From Streptomyces alfalfae (GTDB taxonomy: Bacteria > Actinomycetota > Actinomycetes > Streptomycetales > Streptomycetaceae), in NCBI RefSeq assembly GCF_004127445.1, contig NZ_QEXM01000057.1:62001-126000 (forward strand): a stretch of 64,000 bases of DNA. The letters run 5' to 3'. Shown here piece by piece: positions 1 through 8,574 of the stretch (position 1 is its first letter; each line of letters begins with the position of its first letter). A model generated the notes under the pieces. That model was given only the letters and a program-made list of their open reading frames with translations. It had not been told where the DNA came from and made no database searches. A program made the position numbers and the translations under genes.

Positions 1-203
1 ATCGGCCCAGAGTGGCCCGGATCGGCACGGATCGCCCTGATCGATTCGGCCAGGTCTCGACAGAAGCGGTGGCACAGGCGTATACCACCTGTCGGGAGGA
101 ATGCCTTGCTCCGGGGGAGTGATCACGCCAGTTCATGGCGGTGAGAAGCGACCCCGGGTATTTTGGCCGACATCGGTGTGGCCGATGCGTGAATCGGGGG
201 AAC

Positions 204-1262
204 ATGCAGACAGGTAGTAAGGTGCGCCCACTTGCGCCCATATCGGAACAGCTCGCACCTGAAGGGGACAGTTCGCTCGCGACGTTGATCGGGCAGGACG
301 ACCTGTGTGTGGCCGTTTTCCGTCTCGTCGTCTCAGGGCCGCAGCGGACCGTCGACGACTTGTCCCGGGAATTGGGGGTCTCCGAAAAGGAGATCCGCGA
401 CTGCCTCGACAAGCTCGCGGACCTTTCCATGCTGTCGCTGCCCACGGGCGACGACGTGCTCCCGGTGCCCGTGCACCCGGAGGTCGGGCTCGCCGCCCAT
501 ATCCACCGGCGCGAGGCCGAGATCGAGGCGCAGCAGCGCGAGCTGGCCGTGGCGCGCGCGGCCGCGGCCGATCTGGCCGCCGCCTATGCCGCGAGCCAGG
601 CAGGGCGCGGCGGACGCCTGGAGACGCTGAGCGGCATGGCCGAGGTGCGGATGCGGCTCACCGAACTCAGCCGGCACGCGCGCGAGGAACTGCTCGCCTT
701 CATGCCGGGCGGGGCCCTGAGCCAGGCCGCGCTGGACGCCAGCCGGCCACTGGACGAGCAGAGCCTCGCCTCCGGCGTGCGGCTGCGGACGGTCTACCTG
801 GACAGTGTCCGCAACGACCGCGCCACGATCGAGTACGCGCGCTGGCTGTCCACCCTCGGCGGACAGGTGCGGACCAGTCCGATGCTGCCGCTGCGGATGC
901 TCGTGGTGGACCGCGCCTGCGCTGTCCTGCCGCTCGACCCGGAGGAGTCCTCCTTGGGCGCCGTCGTGGTGCGGGCGCCCGGCGTGGTGGCGGCCCTGGT
1001 GGCCCTCTTCGAGACCCTGTGGGAGCAGAGCGCGCCGCTGGACGGGCGGGCGCTGGCGGGCGGGGACGTCGAGGCGCCCACCCCGCAGGAGAGCGCCCTG
1101 CTGAGTCTGCTCGCGCAGGGTCACACCGATGAGGTGGCGGCGCGGAAGCTGGGCCTGTCGCTGCGTACCGTACGGCGGATGATGGCGGTCCTCACCGCCC
1201 GGCTCGGGGCCCGGAGCCGCTTCGAGGCGGGGATGCTCGCCGCGCGAGTCGGCTGGATCTGA
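204..1262 (+). CDS. LuxR-family regulator with TrmB-like N-terminal domain
   Basis: A 352-residue DNA-binding regulator and the first gene of the cluster. The N-terminal third (after LIGQDDLCVAVFRLVV) looks like a TrmB/winged-helix domain. A coiled-coil-like stretch rich in Ala, Glu and Arg follows (HRREAEIEAQQRELAVARA), then a mixed alpha/beta middle domain. The last 60 residues form a LuxR-type helix-turn-helix (LLAQGHTDEVAARKLGL, then SLRTVRRMMAVL). ATG at 204 is preferred because a G-rich site (GGGGGAAC) precedes it; an ATG at 135 in the same frame would add 23 residues. Its position suggests it controls the downstream biosynthetic genes (inference). It has no receiver domain, so it is not a classical two-component regulator. 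Confidence 0.8.
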   Translation: MQTGSKVRPLAPISEQLAPEGDSSLATLIGQDDLCVAVFRLVVSGPQRTVDDLSRELGVSEKEIRDCLDKLADLSMLSLPTGDDVLPVPVHPEVGLAAHIHRREAEIEAQQRELAVARAAAADLAAAYAASQAGRGGRLETLSGMAEVRMRLTELSRHAREELLAFMPGGALSQAALDASRPLDEQSLASGVRLRTVYLDSVRNDRATIEYARWLSTLGGQVRTSPMLPLRMLVVDRACAVLPLDPEESSLGAVVVRAPGVVAALVALFETLWEQSAPLDGRALAGGDVEAPTPQESALLSLLAQGHTDEVAARKLGLSLRTVRRMMAVLTARLGARSRFEAGMLAARVGWI

Positions 1263-1346
1263 GCCCGGGCGGCGGTCCTCTTGCTGCCACGGCCATAAGC
1301 TGTCACCGCTGGACCGCCCGGCGGCGAGGCTGGACTGGAATGGTCG

Positions 1347-1697
1347 GTGGCCGTGTACGCCATTCATGTAGAAGTGTCACCGCAGTCGTCCGCGACGGCC
1401 GCGGTGAGCCTGCGTCAAGTCGCCGTGGAGACGGCTCGTGTGCCGGGCTGCGCGGTGGAGCACGTCTATGAGGCCGTGCTGCCCCACCGGAGCCGCGTGG
1501 GCGTGCTCTTCGTGACCGCGGCCTCCCCGGAGGCCGCGGGGTACGGCGTGCTCCTGGCCGTGCGCGGCCTGTTGCGCCGCACGGAGGACCACGATCAGGT
1601 GCTGCTGCGCGCGCCCGGCCCGAGCGAGCCCGCCCTGTGCCACGGCATCGTCACCATGCCCGCGGACGCCCCTCTCCGGGAGATGCCTGTCGGTTAG
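1347..1697 (+). CDS. Small protein of unknown function, cluster-associated
   Basis: A 116-residue protein starting at GTG 1347. I do not recognise it. It opens with a beta-strand-like AVYAIHVEV and has an alternating helix/strand pattern that could be a small ferredoxin-like fold. There are no transmembrane segments and no catalytic motif that I can see. It shares the strand of the regulator and the biosynthetic genes and lies 84 bases after the regulator stop. The upstream ribosome site is weak. Codon use looks like that of its neighbours, so it is probably a real gene. Any role in the cluster is a guess. Confidence 0.5.
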   Translation: MAVYAIHVEVSPQSSATAAVSLRQVAVETARVPGCAVEHVYEAVLPHRSRVGVLFVTAASPEAAGYGVLLAVRGLLRRTEDHDQVLLRAPGPSEPALCHGIVTMPADAPLREMPVG

Positions 1698-1990
1698 ACC
1701 TCGCGAGTGTGCCCCGCTCCGCGGGCCGCACCCTGCGGTGAAGAACCGCTGACTGCCCGTCGACTGCCCTGTGGCCGCGGCCCGTTGCCGCCGCCCGTGG
1801 TCGGCGGCTTTCGCATGCCCGCTCACCTGCCATCCGCAACCGCACCCCCCACAGGGCCCTTTGGTGCCAACGCACCTTGCTGCCATCCGCATCCCTTGCC
1901 CGGCGGGTAGCGGGGCCGAAAACTGTTCGCACCGACAGGAACCGCTGTGACCAGCAGGTTCTTTCGCACGACCGTCAGGAGATGAGCCAC

Positions 1991-2161
1991 ATGGCACCCA
2001 GACTCGCCGTCCTGCTGACCGCCTGCGCCGCCGCTGCCGCGACGGTCCTCCCCGTGGTCTCCGCCCACGAGGGCCCGGCGGCCGGCCAGGCCACCGTGAC
2101 CTCTGCGGCACCGGCCCCCGACGTGGCCGACGCCACGCCCCTCACCTGGGCCTGGGACTGA
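1991..2161 (+). CDS. 56-residue peptide with Thr-Trp-Ala-Trp-Asp tail, candidate RiPP precursor
   Basis: ATG 1991 follows AGGAG (1977-1981) at good spacing. An in-frame ATG at 1982 directly abuts that site and is less likely. The peptide has a basic start (MAPR), a hydrophobic stretch (LAVLLTACAAAAATVL) and an SA-H junction that could be a signal peptidase site. An Ala/Pro-rich linker follows, then the C-terminus DATPLTWAWD. It lies 114 bases before the AsnRS-like gene and immediately upstream of a radical SAM, P450 and methyltransferase set. A short core with two Trp residues and a C-terminal Asp is compatible with a modified-peptide precursor (P450s and radical SAM enzymes act on Trp in several RiPP families). 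The hydrophobic N-terminus is equally compatible with a small secreted peptide. Function is inferred from context only. Confidence 0.55.
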   Translation: MAPRLAVLLTACAAAAATVLPVVSAHEGPAAGQATVTSAAPAPDVADATPLTWAWD

Positions 2162-2275
2162 CCGGCCCCGGTGCCGCAGCGTGCCGCGCCGCCGAATGAG
2201 CGAGGCACAGCCGCCCGGATCCCCGCGGCCGGCCCACATCGCACCAACCCCGCACCGATGGTCCGAGGAGGACAC

Positions 2276-3313
2276 GTGAGCACGTACATGACCCAGACGC
2301 AGCCGCTTACCGCACCGGGCACGTGGCGCACTCCCGACGAGCACTTCGAGGTGGCCCTGACACACCCCTGGTACCGGTTGCTGCTCCGGCTGACGGACGT
2401 CATGCAGCGGGCCACCGTGGAGTTCTGGGCGGGACGTGACGTCCGCGCCGCCTACCTGCCGGTGACCACGGGGTCGATCTCCAGCCCCATGGGCCTGGGC
2501 AGCGACTCGGTGCCGGTGCGCATCGACCTGGAGGGCGTGCCGACCTACCTCGCCGACTCCATGCAGTTCCTGCTGGAGTACAGCTGCCGCATGTGGGAGA
2601 AGGGCTCGTACTACGTGATGCCCTCGTTCCGCGGCGAGGCGCCCGACCCCACCCACCTCTGCCAGTTCTACCACTCGGAGGCCGAGCTCCAGGGCGACCT
2701 GGACGCGGTGATGGAGACCGTGGAGGCGTACGTACGCCACCTCGGGAAGGCCTACCTGGACGAGATGGGACCGGCCATCGCCGAGGTCGCGGGGGACACC
2801 GCGCACATCGAGCGGCTGCTGTCCCTGAAGGCCTTCCCCCGGGTCACCTTCAGTGAGGCGGTCGACCTGCTCGGCGACACCCCCGACCTCGTCACCGAGG
2901 TGGCCGACGGCGCCAGGGCCCTCACCCGCAAGGCCGAGGCCGCGCTGATGGACAAGTTCGGCGAGTTCGTCTGGGTGACCCACTTCGACCACCTCTCCGT
3001 GCCCTTCTACCAGGCCTACGAGCCGGGTGACACGTCCCGCGCCCGCAACGGCGACCTGCTGTTCGGGATAGGCGAGACGGTCGGCGCCGGCGAGCGGCAC
3101 GCCACCGCCGAGCAGGTGCGCGAGGCGCTGGCCCACCACGAGGTCGCCGAGGAGGACTACGCCTGGTACCTGCGCATGCGGGAGCTGCGGCCGATGCAGA
3201 CCTCCGGGTTCGGCCTCGGCGTCGAGCGGTTCTTCCTGTGGCTGCTCAGGCACGACGACATCCGGGACCTCCAGATGCTCCAGCGGGTGAACGGCCGCCA
3301 GATCAACCCCTGA
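2276..3313 (+). CDS. Class II aminoacyl-tRNA synthetase paralogue, AsnRS/archaeal asparagine synthetase-like
   Basis: A 345-residue homologue of the catalytic core of asparaginyl-tRNA synthetase. Motif 2 is clear (MPSFRGEAPDPTHLCQFY, with F118-R119-G-E121), as is motif 3 (GFGLGVERFFLWLL, G311 to R318). The ATP-binding residues therefore look intact. The N-terminal OB-fold anticodon-binding domain of true AsnRS (about 100 residues) is missing, so tRNA charging is unlikely. The closest known precedent is the archaeal AsnRS-derived asparagine synthetase, which adenylates Asp and amidates it. Here it may activate Asp, Asn or a peptide C-terminal carboxylate in the pathway (inference). GTG 2276 follows AGGAGG at short spacing; ATG 2288 is the alternative. 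It is followed by the radical SAM gene after 48 bases. Confidence 0.85.
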   Translation: MSTYMTQTQPLTAPGTWRTPDEHFEVALTHPWYRLLLRLTDVMQRATVEFWAGRDVRAAYLPVTTGSISSPMGLGSDSVPVRIDLEGVPTYLADSMQFLLEYSCRMWEKGSYYVMPSFRGEAPDPTHLCQFYHSEAELQGDLDAVMETVEAYVRHLGKAYLDEMGPAIAEVAGDTAHIERLLSLKAFPRVTFSEAVDLLGDTPDLVTEVADGARALTRKAEAALMDKFGEFVWVTHFDHLSVPFYQAYEPGDTSRARNGDLLFGIGETVGAGERHATAEQVREALAHHEVAEEDYAWYLRMRELRPMQTSGFGLGVERFFLWLLRHDDIRDLQMLQRVNGRQINP

Positions 3314-3348
3314 ACCCCCGACAAGTCCCCGCCGCTCCGTGCCCACCC

Positions 3349-3353
3349 AGGAG
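3349..3353 (+). promoter_or_regulatory. Ribosome-binding site that points to an ATC start codon
   Basis: AGGAG lies 8 bases before ATC 3362. The only canonical in-frame start downstream is GTG 3377, 23 bases from this site, and using it would delete the first beta strand (DVVLV) of the protein. No ATG, GTG or TTG exists in frame between the preceding stop (3311-3313) and 3377. Confidence 0.55.
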
Positions 3354-3361
3354 AGTGCACC

Positions 3362-4990
3362 ATCGACGTCGTACTTGTGTCAGGACTCGGGCCGACACTG
3401 AAGAACTCGGACTACCTCGCCACCACCATGCTGGACCGCCAGAGCGGCGACGCGAACACGGCGGCCTACCTCAAGGGCACGGACCTGGAGGACTTCGGGC
3501 TGCGGCGCCTAGGCTTCCGGCACAACGGCACGGACTACCCGCTGCTGAGACCCCGCTACTACAACGTCCCGCACCTCACCACCTTCGCCGTCCAGGAGAT
3601 CCTGGAACGGGCCGGCCACCACGTCGACACCTACGACGCCACCAATCTGTGGACGGACGACCTGCCCGCCCCGGCGCCCCAGGGCGACTACCGGGCGGCG
3701 CTGCTGTCCACGAGCTTCATCTGGACCGACCGCGACCTGCGCCACGCCGTCCAGTGGATCTCCGCGACCTACCCCGGTATCCCGATCGTGCTCGGCGGCC
3801 AGTACAGCAACCTCAAGTACACCTCGCTGATGCGGTCGATACCGGAGATCGACTACATCGTGCGCGGTGACGGGGAGGAGGCCCTGCCGGGGCTGCTCAC
3901 CGCACTGGAGAAGGGCAGTGACCCCGAGACGGTGCCGAACCTGGTCTACCGGCACTCCCGGGAACTGCTCGGCTACCGGATGAGCCCCTTCGAGTACCTG
4001 GACCTGGACGCCTTCCCCTCGCCCTCGCCGAAAGGCCAGTGGCGCGTCATTCCGTACGAGTCGATGCGCGGCTGCCCGTTCAGCTGCAAGTTCTGCTCGT
4101 TCCCTGCCGCGAGCCCCAAGTGGCGCTACAAGTCCGCCCAGAAGATCGCCGACGACTGGCGGCGCTACGCGGACGAGAACGGGGCCTCCTACATCTCGGC
4201 CATGGACAGCACCTTCACCGTGCCGCCGACCCGGCTGCGGGAGCTGATGCGGCTGCTGCCCGACGTCGGGGTGGGCTGGGAGGGCTACAGCCGGGCCAAC
4301 GTCCTCAAGACGCCGGAACTGATCGCTCAACTGGCGGCCTCCCACTGCCAGTTCCTGTCCATCGGCTTCGAGTCGATGAGTGACAGCACGCTGCGGTACA
4401 TGAACAAGAAGGTCACACGGAAGGACAACCTGCGGGCCTTCCGGCTGCTGAACGAGGGCGGGCTCGGCTACCGCTGCTCGTTCATGGCCGGCTACCCGGG
4501 GGAGCGGCCCGAGGACTTCGCGGAGACACGGGACTTCCTCTCGGAGGAGTACGCGGGGCACTTCATGCTCAGCGTCTTCAGCATCTCCGACGAGACGATG
4601 CCGCTGTGGGAGGACAAGGAGGCCCTGCGCATCGAGGTGCACGACCCCGACGACCCGGACTACTCGTGGTCCCACATCGGCATGGACGTGCACACCGCCC
4701 GGCGGCTCAACCACACCACCCTGGACCGGGTCCGCCAGGTCAACGACCGGGCCGTGCTGCGCCTCTGGCAGGCCGACTACCAGCATCTGCTGATGCCCCA
4801 GCTCGGACGCTGGGAGAACATCGCGGTCGAGAAGGCGGTCGAGCGCATCGGCATGACGCCGCGCGACCACAGCGACCCCGCCGCCGCGGTCCCGCAGATC
4901 CGAAAGCAACTGGACGTCCTGTCGCGCTACGGGGTCGCCCTGTACCCCCGCGCGGACGTCCTCAGTGACCGCCCGCTCTTCCACACCTGA
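3362..4990 (+). CDS. Radical SAM enzyme with cobalamin-binding-like N-terminal domain
   Basis: A 542-residue class B-type radical SAM protein. Residues 1-190 form a Rossmann-like B12-domain: an N-terminal strand, IVLGGQYSNLKYTSLMRSI, and the IDYIVRGDGEEALPGLL signature typical of these proteins. The DxHxxG lower-ligand motif is absent, as in many B12-radical SAM methylases. The radical SAM core follows with Cys238-x3-Cys242-x2-Cys245 (MRGCPFSCKFCSF), a GFESMSD motif and SFMAGYPGE. The C-terminal region of about 100 residues is of unknown role. It probably carries out a radical methylation or another carbon-centred reaction on the pathway intermediate, possibly on the Trp-containing peptide (inference). 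The likely start is ATC 3362, with GTG 3377 the conservative alternative. Cobalamin supply could come from the importer at 41-44 kb. Confidence 0.85.
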   Translation: MDVVLVSGLGPTLKNSDYLATTMLDRQSGDANTAAYLKGTDLEDFGLRRLGFRHNGTDYPLLRPRYYNVPHLTTFAVQEILERAGHHVDTYDATNLWTDDLPAPAPQGDYRAALLSTSFIWTDRDLRHAVQWISATYPGIPIVLGGQYSNLKYTSLMRSIPEIDYIVRGDGEEALPGLLTALEKGSDPETVPNLVYRHSRELLGYRMSPFEYLDLDAFPSPSPKGQWRVIPYESMRGCPFSCKFCSFPAASPKWRYKSAQKIADDWRRYADENGASYISAMDSTFTVPPTRLRELMRLLPDVGVGWEGYSRANVLKTPELIAQLAASHCQFLSIGFESMSDSTLRYMNKKVTRKDNLRAFRLLNEGGLGYRCSFMAGYPGERPEDFAETRDFLSEEYAGHFMLSVFSISDETMPLWEDKEALRIEVHDPDDPDYSWSHIGMDVHTARRLNHTTLDRVRQVNDRAVLRLWQADYQHLLMPQLGRWENIAVEKAVERIGMTPRDHSDPAAAVPQIRKQLDVLSRYGVALYPRADVLSDRPLFHT

Positions 4991-5006
4991 CAGGACTCGA
5001 CCCCCC

Positions 5007-6311
5007 ATGAACAGTCTGCGGACGCTGCGGCAGCTCCCGCCCCGTGCCAGACGCCTGATCGTGCTCAACGCGGTCAACGCGGCCGGCAGCGGCGTCGTAC
5101 TGCCCCTCCTGGTCATCTACCTGCACGAGATGCGCGGCCTCTCCCTGACCGCGGCCACCGGCGCGGTCGCCGCCACCTCGGTGGGCGCACTGGTCGGCGG
5201 CCCGCTCGCGGGGTGGGTCTCCGACCGCCTCGGGCGGGTGCCCGCCGTCTGGGCCGCGCTGGTGTGCGCCGCCCTGGGAGCCGTCGGCTACGCGCTGTGC
5301 GACACCCCCACGACGGCGCTGGCGGCCGGATTCGTGCAGGGACTCGGCGTGGGCGGGGCCATCACCTGGAACGCGCTCATGGCCGATCTGGTGCCCGAGG
5401 AGCACTGGCCCGTGCTCTTCTCCGCCGACTTCGCCATGGTCAACGCGATGATGGGCATCGGCGGACTGCTCGGCGGCCTCCTGGCGGGCATGACGGACTC
5501 GCTCGCCGTCTTCCAGGCACTCTTCCTGCTCGACGCGGCGTCCTTCCTCGTCACCGGCTGGCTGGTCGCCCGGGAGGTCCGCCGGCGCCGGTCGGTGGAG
5601 CCGCCCACCGGGGAGACCCCGCCGGAGGCCGCGGCGGCCGACCAGCCCCGCAGCAGCTACCGTGCGGTGCTGGGGCACCGCTGGCTGGTCGCCCTGCTGG
5701 TCGTGGTGCTGGTCCTGTTCACCGTCGGCTACTCCCAGCTCAACTCCGGCATGCCCGCCGCCCTCTTGGCCGACAGCCGCCTCGGCCCCACCGAGCTCGG
5801 TGTGCTCTTCGCCGCCAACACCGCGGCCGTCGTCCTGGTCCAGGCGGCACTGATCGGCCGGATCAAGCAGGTCACCGCGGGTGTGGCCCTCGCGCTGCTC
5901 GCCGCCAGCTGGGCCGCCTTCTGGCTGCTGATCTGGGCGGTCACCGGCCTCAGCGGCGGCCTGGTCGCCCTGCTCGTCGGCGTCATCGCCATGGTCGTCT
6001 TCGCGGTGGGGGAGTCCCTGCTGGCCGCGACCGGGCCCACCCTGGTCAACAGCTGGGCCGACGACTCCAACCGGGGGCGCTTCAACGCCGCCTACGGCTT
6101 CGTCTGTTCACTCGGCTTCACGGTCGGCCCGCTCGTCTCGGGGCGCCTGACCGACGACGGCCACACCACGTCGATGATGCTCGGCTTCACGGCCGTCCTC
6201 GCGGTCCTGGCGCTGATCACGGTCCGTTCCCGGTTCCTGCCGAGGACACCCCTGTCCGGCCTGGAGAGGACCGGCCACGAGGACGCCGCAGAGGAAGACG
6301 CCCGGGCCTGA
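5007..6311 (+). CDS. MFS transporter, probable product exporter
   Basis: A 434-residue major facilitator protein with about 12 predicted membrane segments and a central hydrophilic loop (REVRRRRSVEPPTGE) splitting it into two six-helix halves. GWVSDRLGRVPAVW between helices 2 and 3 is the conserved MFS loop (G-x3-D-R-x-G-R). It lies 16 bases after the radical SAM stop and is inside the biosynthetic run, so export of the product and self-protection are the natural roles (inference). The start at ATG 5007 is chosen because the sequence before it is not membrane-like and AGGA lies upstream. Confidence 0.9.
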   Translation: MNSLRTLRQLPPRARRLIVLNAVNAAGSGVVLPLLVIYLHEMRGLSLTAATGAVAATSVGALVGGPLAGWVSDRLGRVPAVWAALVCAALGAVGYALCDTPTTALAAGFVQGLGVGGAITWNALMADLVPEEHWPVLFSADFAMVNAMMGIGGLLGGLLAGMTDSLAVFQALFLLDAASFLVTGWLVAREVRRRRSVEPPTGETPPEAAAADQPRSSYRAVLGHRWLVALLVVVLVLFTVGYSQLNSGMPAALLADSRLGPTELGVLFAANTAAVVLVQAALIGRIKQVTAGVALALLAASWAAFWLLIWAVTGLSGGLVALLVGVIAMVVFAVGESLLAATGPTLVNSWADDSNRGRFNAAYGFVCSLGFTVGPLVSGRLTDDGHTTSMMLGFTAVLAVLALITVRSRFLPRTPLSGLERTGHEDAAEEDARA

Positions 6312-6363
6312 CGGCTGTCGCAGGCCCCGTACCACCCGCACCCACCCGAAGGAGACCCCTGCC

Positions 6364-7623
6364 ATGTCCACCCGTGTTCTCGTCTGCCGCTGGGACCCCT
6401 ACATCCTCGAAGCGCTGCGCGCGGAGGGAGCCGAGGTCGCCCTCCTCTTCGACACCTTCGAGGCCGCCCACTTCCACGTCGACGAGGAGGTGCTGAAGAC
6501 CCTGCCATACGTCTTCCGCATCAACAGCTTCGACGACATGGACGAACTCGGCCAGGTCGCCACCCAGCTCAAGAACGACGGCTGGCTCCCCGACCGGGTG
6601 GTGAGCCTCTCGGAGTTCAGCCAGTACGGCGCCGGCTACCTCGCCCAGCTCCTCGGCTGCGCCCAGCCCACCCTGGAGATGGCCCTCAACACCCGCGACA
6701 AGCGGGCCATGAAGCAGGCGGTGCGCGCCGCCGGGGTCACCTGCACGGACTTCGTGTCGCTGCGCACCTCCGAGGTGGCCGCGAGCGTGCGCCGCACCGC
6801 CGAGGAGATCGGCTTCCCCGCGGTGGTCAAGCCCTGCGCGGGCCTGGGCACCCTGGGCACGAGCTGGGTGCACTCAGAGGAGGAGCTGACCAAGCTCCTC
6901 ACCGACCTCGGAGCCGACAACACCGAGCACTTCCTGATGGCCGAACGGCCCGTGTCCGGCGACGAGTTCCACGTCGACGCGATCTGGGTGGACGGCCGCA
7001 GCAAGGTCCTGGGCATCATGCGCTACCTGCGGCCGCGGCTGGCCATCGAGACGGCCGGCGAGAGCAACGGCTCCGTGCTGCTGCCGCGCGAGGAGTGGGC
7101 CGAACTGTACGCGGACGTCGAGGAGGCCCACCGCCGCGTCAACGACGCCCTCGGCATCCGCGAGGGCATCACCCACCTGGAGTTCTTCAAGCAGCCGGGG
7201 GAGCGCGAGGTGGTGTTCTCCGAGATCGCCTCCCGGTTCGCGGGCGGCGGCATCACCGCGACCTACCGCGCGCTCGGCGACGACCTGCGCATCGCCTGGA
7301 TCAAGTCGGTGGTCGACCCCGGCCGCCCGGCGCCCTACGCGGACGGCGAGCCCAGCCGGTACGTGGGCTGGATCAACCTGGCGCCGTCCGAGGCCGGCCG
7401 GATCACCGCCGAGCCCACCCAGGCCGAGATCGACGCGTTCGACTACGTCCTGGAGACGGTGCGCCCGCACGGCGTGGGCGACGACTTCTCCGACCCCCAC
7501 CCCTCCGCGTGGTGCCTGCACCTCATCTACGGGGCCGACTCCCTGGAGCAGTTCGAGGAGCGTGGCCGGGAGCTGGAGAAGGCCCTCAACAGCAGCTTCC
7601 GCACCGAACCGACCGACGCCTGA
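6364..7623 (+). CDS. ATP-grasp carboxylate-amine ligase
   Basis: A 419-residue ATP-grasp enzyme of the L-amino acid ligase/carbamoyl-phosphate-synthase-like type. It has an N-terminal Rossmann domain (MSTRVLVCRWDPYILEAL). The nucleotide-binding segment is PAVVKPCAGLGTLGTSWV, followed by LMAERPVSGDEFHVDAI. The metal-binding end is VVFSEIASRFAGGG, with the family's acidic and Arg residues. Such enzymes join a carboxylate, activated as acyl phosphate, to an amine, typically building dipeptides. In a cluster without NRPS genes it is the leading candidate for peptide-bond formation. AAGGAG precedes ATG 6364. It sits in a + strand series with short gaps and is likely cotranscribed with its neighbours. 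Confidence 0.88.
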   Translation: MSTRVLVCRWDPYILEALRAEGAEVALLFDTFEAAHFHVDEEVLKTLPYVFRINSFDDMDELGQVATQLKNDGWLPDRVVSLSEFSQYGAGYLAQLLGCAQPTLEMALNTRDKRAMKQAVRAAGVTCTDFVSLRTSEVAASVRRTAEEIGFPAVVKPCAGLGTLGTSWVHSEEELTKLLTDLGADNTEHFLMAERPVSGDEFHVDAIWVDGRSKVLGIMRYLRPRLAIETAGESNGSVLLPREEWAELYADVEEAHRRVNDALGIREGITHLEFFKQPGEREVVFSEIASRFAGGGITATYRALGDDLRIAWIKSVVDPGRPAPYADGEPSRYVGWINLAPSEAGRITAEPTQAEIDAFDYVLETVRPHGVGDDFSDPHPSAWCLHLIYGADSLEQFEERGRELEKALNSSFRTEPTDA

Positions 7624-7706
7624 CCACCCCTCCAACCCGCGCACCGCTTACCACTCAGCCTTCACCACTCACCGCTTTCCGAACCGCAGACGAGGAAGAG
7701 ACGAAC

Positions 7707-8552
7707 ATGACTGAGCCCACGTACGAGAAGGAAGTCCGCGGCTACTTCGCCGACAAGGCCGAGGCCTACGACGACGTCGACCTCCAGCCCTACTGGGTCC
7801 TCTCCGACCGCCTGCTCGCCGACGCCCTCCGCGAGGACGTCATCAGCGCCCTGCCGGAGGACTTCGCCTTCCTCGACGCCGGCGGCGGCACCGGCCGCTG
7901 GACCTCCTTCTTCGCCCAGGAGGCCCCCCGGAGCACGGGCGTCCTCTTCGACCTCACCCGGGAAATGATCAAGGTCGCGGAGGCGAAGGCCGCCGAACGC
8001 GGCTTCGCCGACCGCGTCCGCTTCGTCCAGGGCGACCTGGCCGACGTGGGGGAGACGCTGCGCGGGGAGTCCTTCGACCTGGCGTTCAACTTCCACAACG
8101 TCCTCGGCTTCGTGGCGGACCCCGAGCAGACCATCAAGGACGTCGCAGGACTGCTCAAGCCCGGCGGCCTGCTGGTGTCGTTCCTGCCCAGCGTCTGGCA
8201 CACCGCGTGGTTCAACATCGCCGTCGGCAACATCGACGAGGCCGAGAAGGCGCTGACCCGCCGGGGCCGGTTCACCGACACCATGCCCGACATGCACCTG
8301 TACGACGTGCAGCGCATCGAGGAGATGCACGCCGCGGCCGGACTGGAGATCGACGCGCTCTCCGGCTTCCCCAACCTCATCTACCCCGGCTACCAGGAGA
8401 CCCAGCTCCACGGCTCCACCGAACAGCTCGTGGACATCCTGGCCGGCGACGACTTCGAGCGCGTCCTCGCCATGGAGAAGCGGGTCCGCAAGGCGCCCGG
8501 CATCGCGGGACGCGGCAACAACCTCTTCGTCGTCGCCCGCCGCCCCGCCTGA
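7707..8552 (+). CDS. Class I SAM-dependent methyltransferase
   Basis: A 281-residue methyltransferase. Motif I is FLDAGGGTGRWTSFFAQ near residue 57. VRFVQGDLADV and the SFDLAFNFHNVLGFVADPE segment follow as the acidic and post-II motifs, then GLLKPGGLLVSFLPS. ATG 7707 follows GAGGAAGAG, and residues after it (TEPTYEKEVRGYFADKAEAYD) match the usual N-terminus of small-molecule methyltransferases. Probable N- or O-methylation of the cluster product; the substrate is unknown. It has a gap of 83 bases from the ATP-grasp gene and 22 bases to the P450 gene. Confidence 0.88.
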   Translation: MTEPTYEKEVRGYFADKAEAYDDVDLQPYWVLSDRLLADALREDVISALPEDFAFLDAGGGTGRWTSFFAQEAPRSTGVLFDLTREMIKVAEAKAAERGFADRVRFVQGDLADVGETLRGESFDLAFNFHNVLGFVADPEQTIKDVAGLLKPGGLLVSFLPSVWHTAWFNIAVGNIDEAEKALTRRGRFTDTMPDMHLYDVQRIEEMHAAAGLEIDALSGFPNLIYPGYQETQLHGSTEQLVDILAGDDFERVLAMEKRVRKAPGIAGRGNNLFVVARRPA

Positions 8553-8574
8553 CCGCGACAGGGAGCACACCACC

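Noticed and set aside
1..60. Repeated GATCGGC-type motifs at the left edge
   Set aside because: Too short and irregular for a defined repeat; typical of local GC-rich sequence.
333..3346. Long minus-strand open frames opposite the regulator and AsnRS-like gene
   Set aside because: They mirror strongly coding + strand genes, have Arg/Gly/His/Val-rich composition typical of antisense GC-rich shadows, and show no domain motifs.
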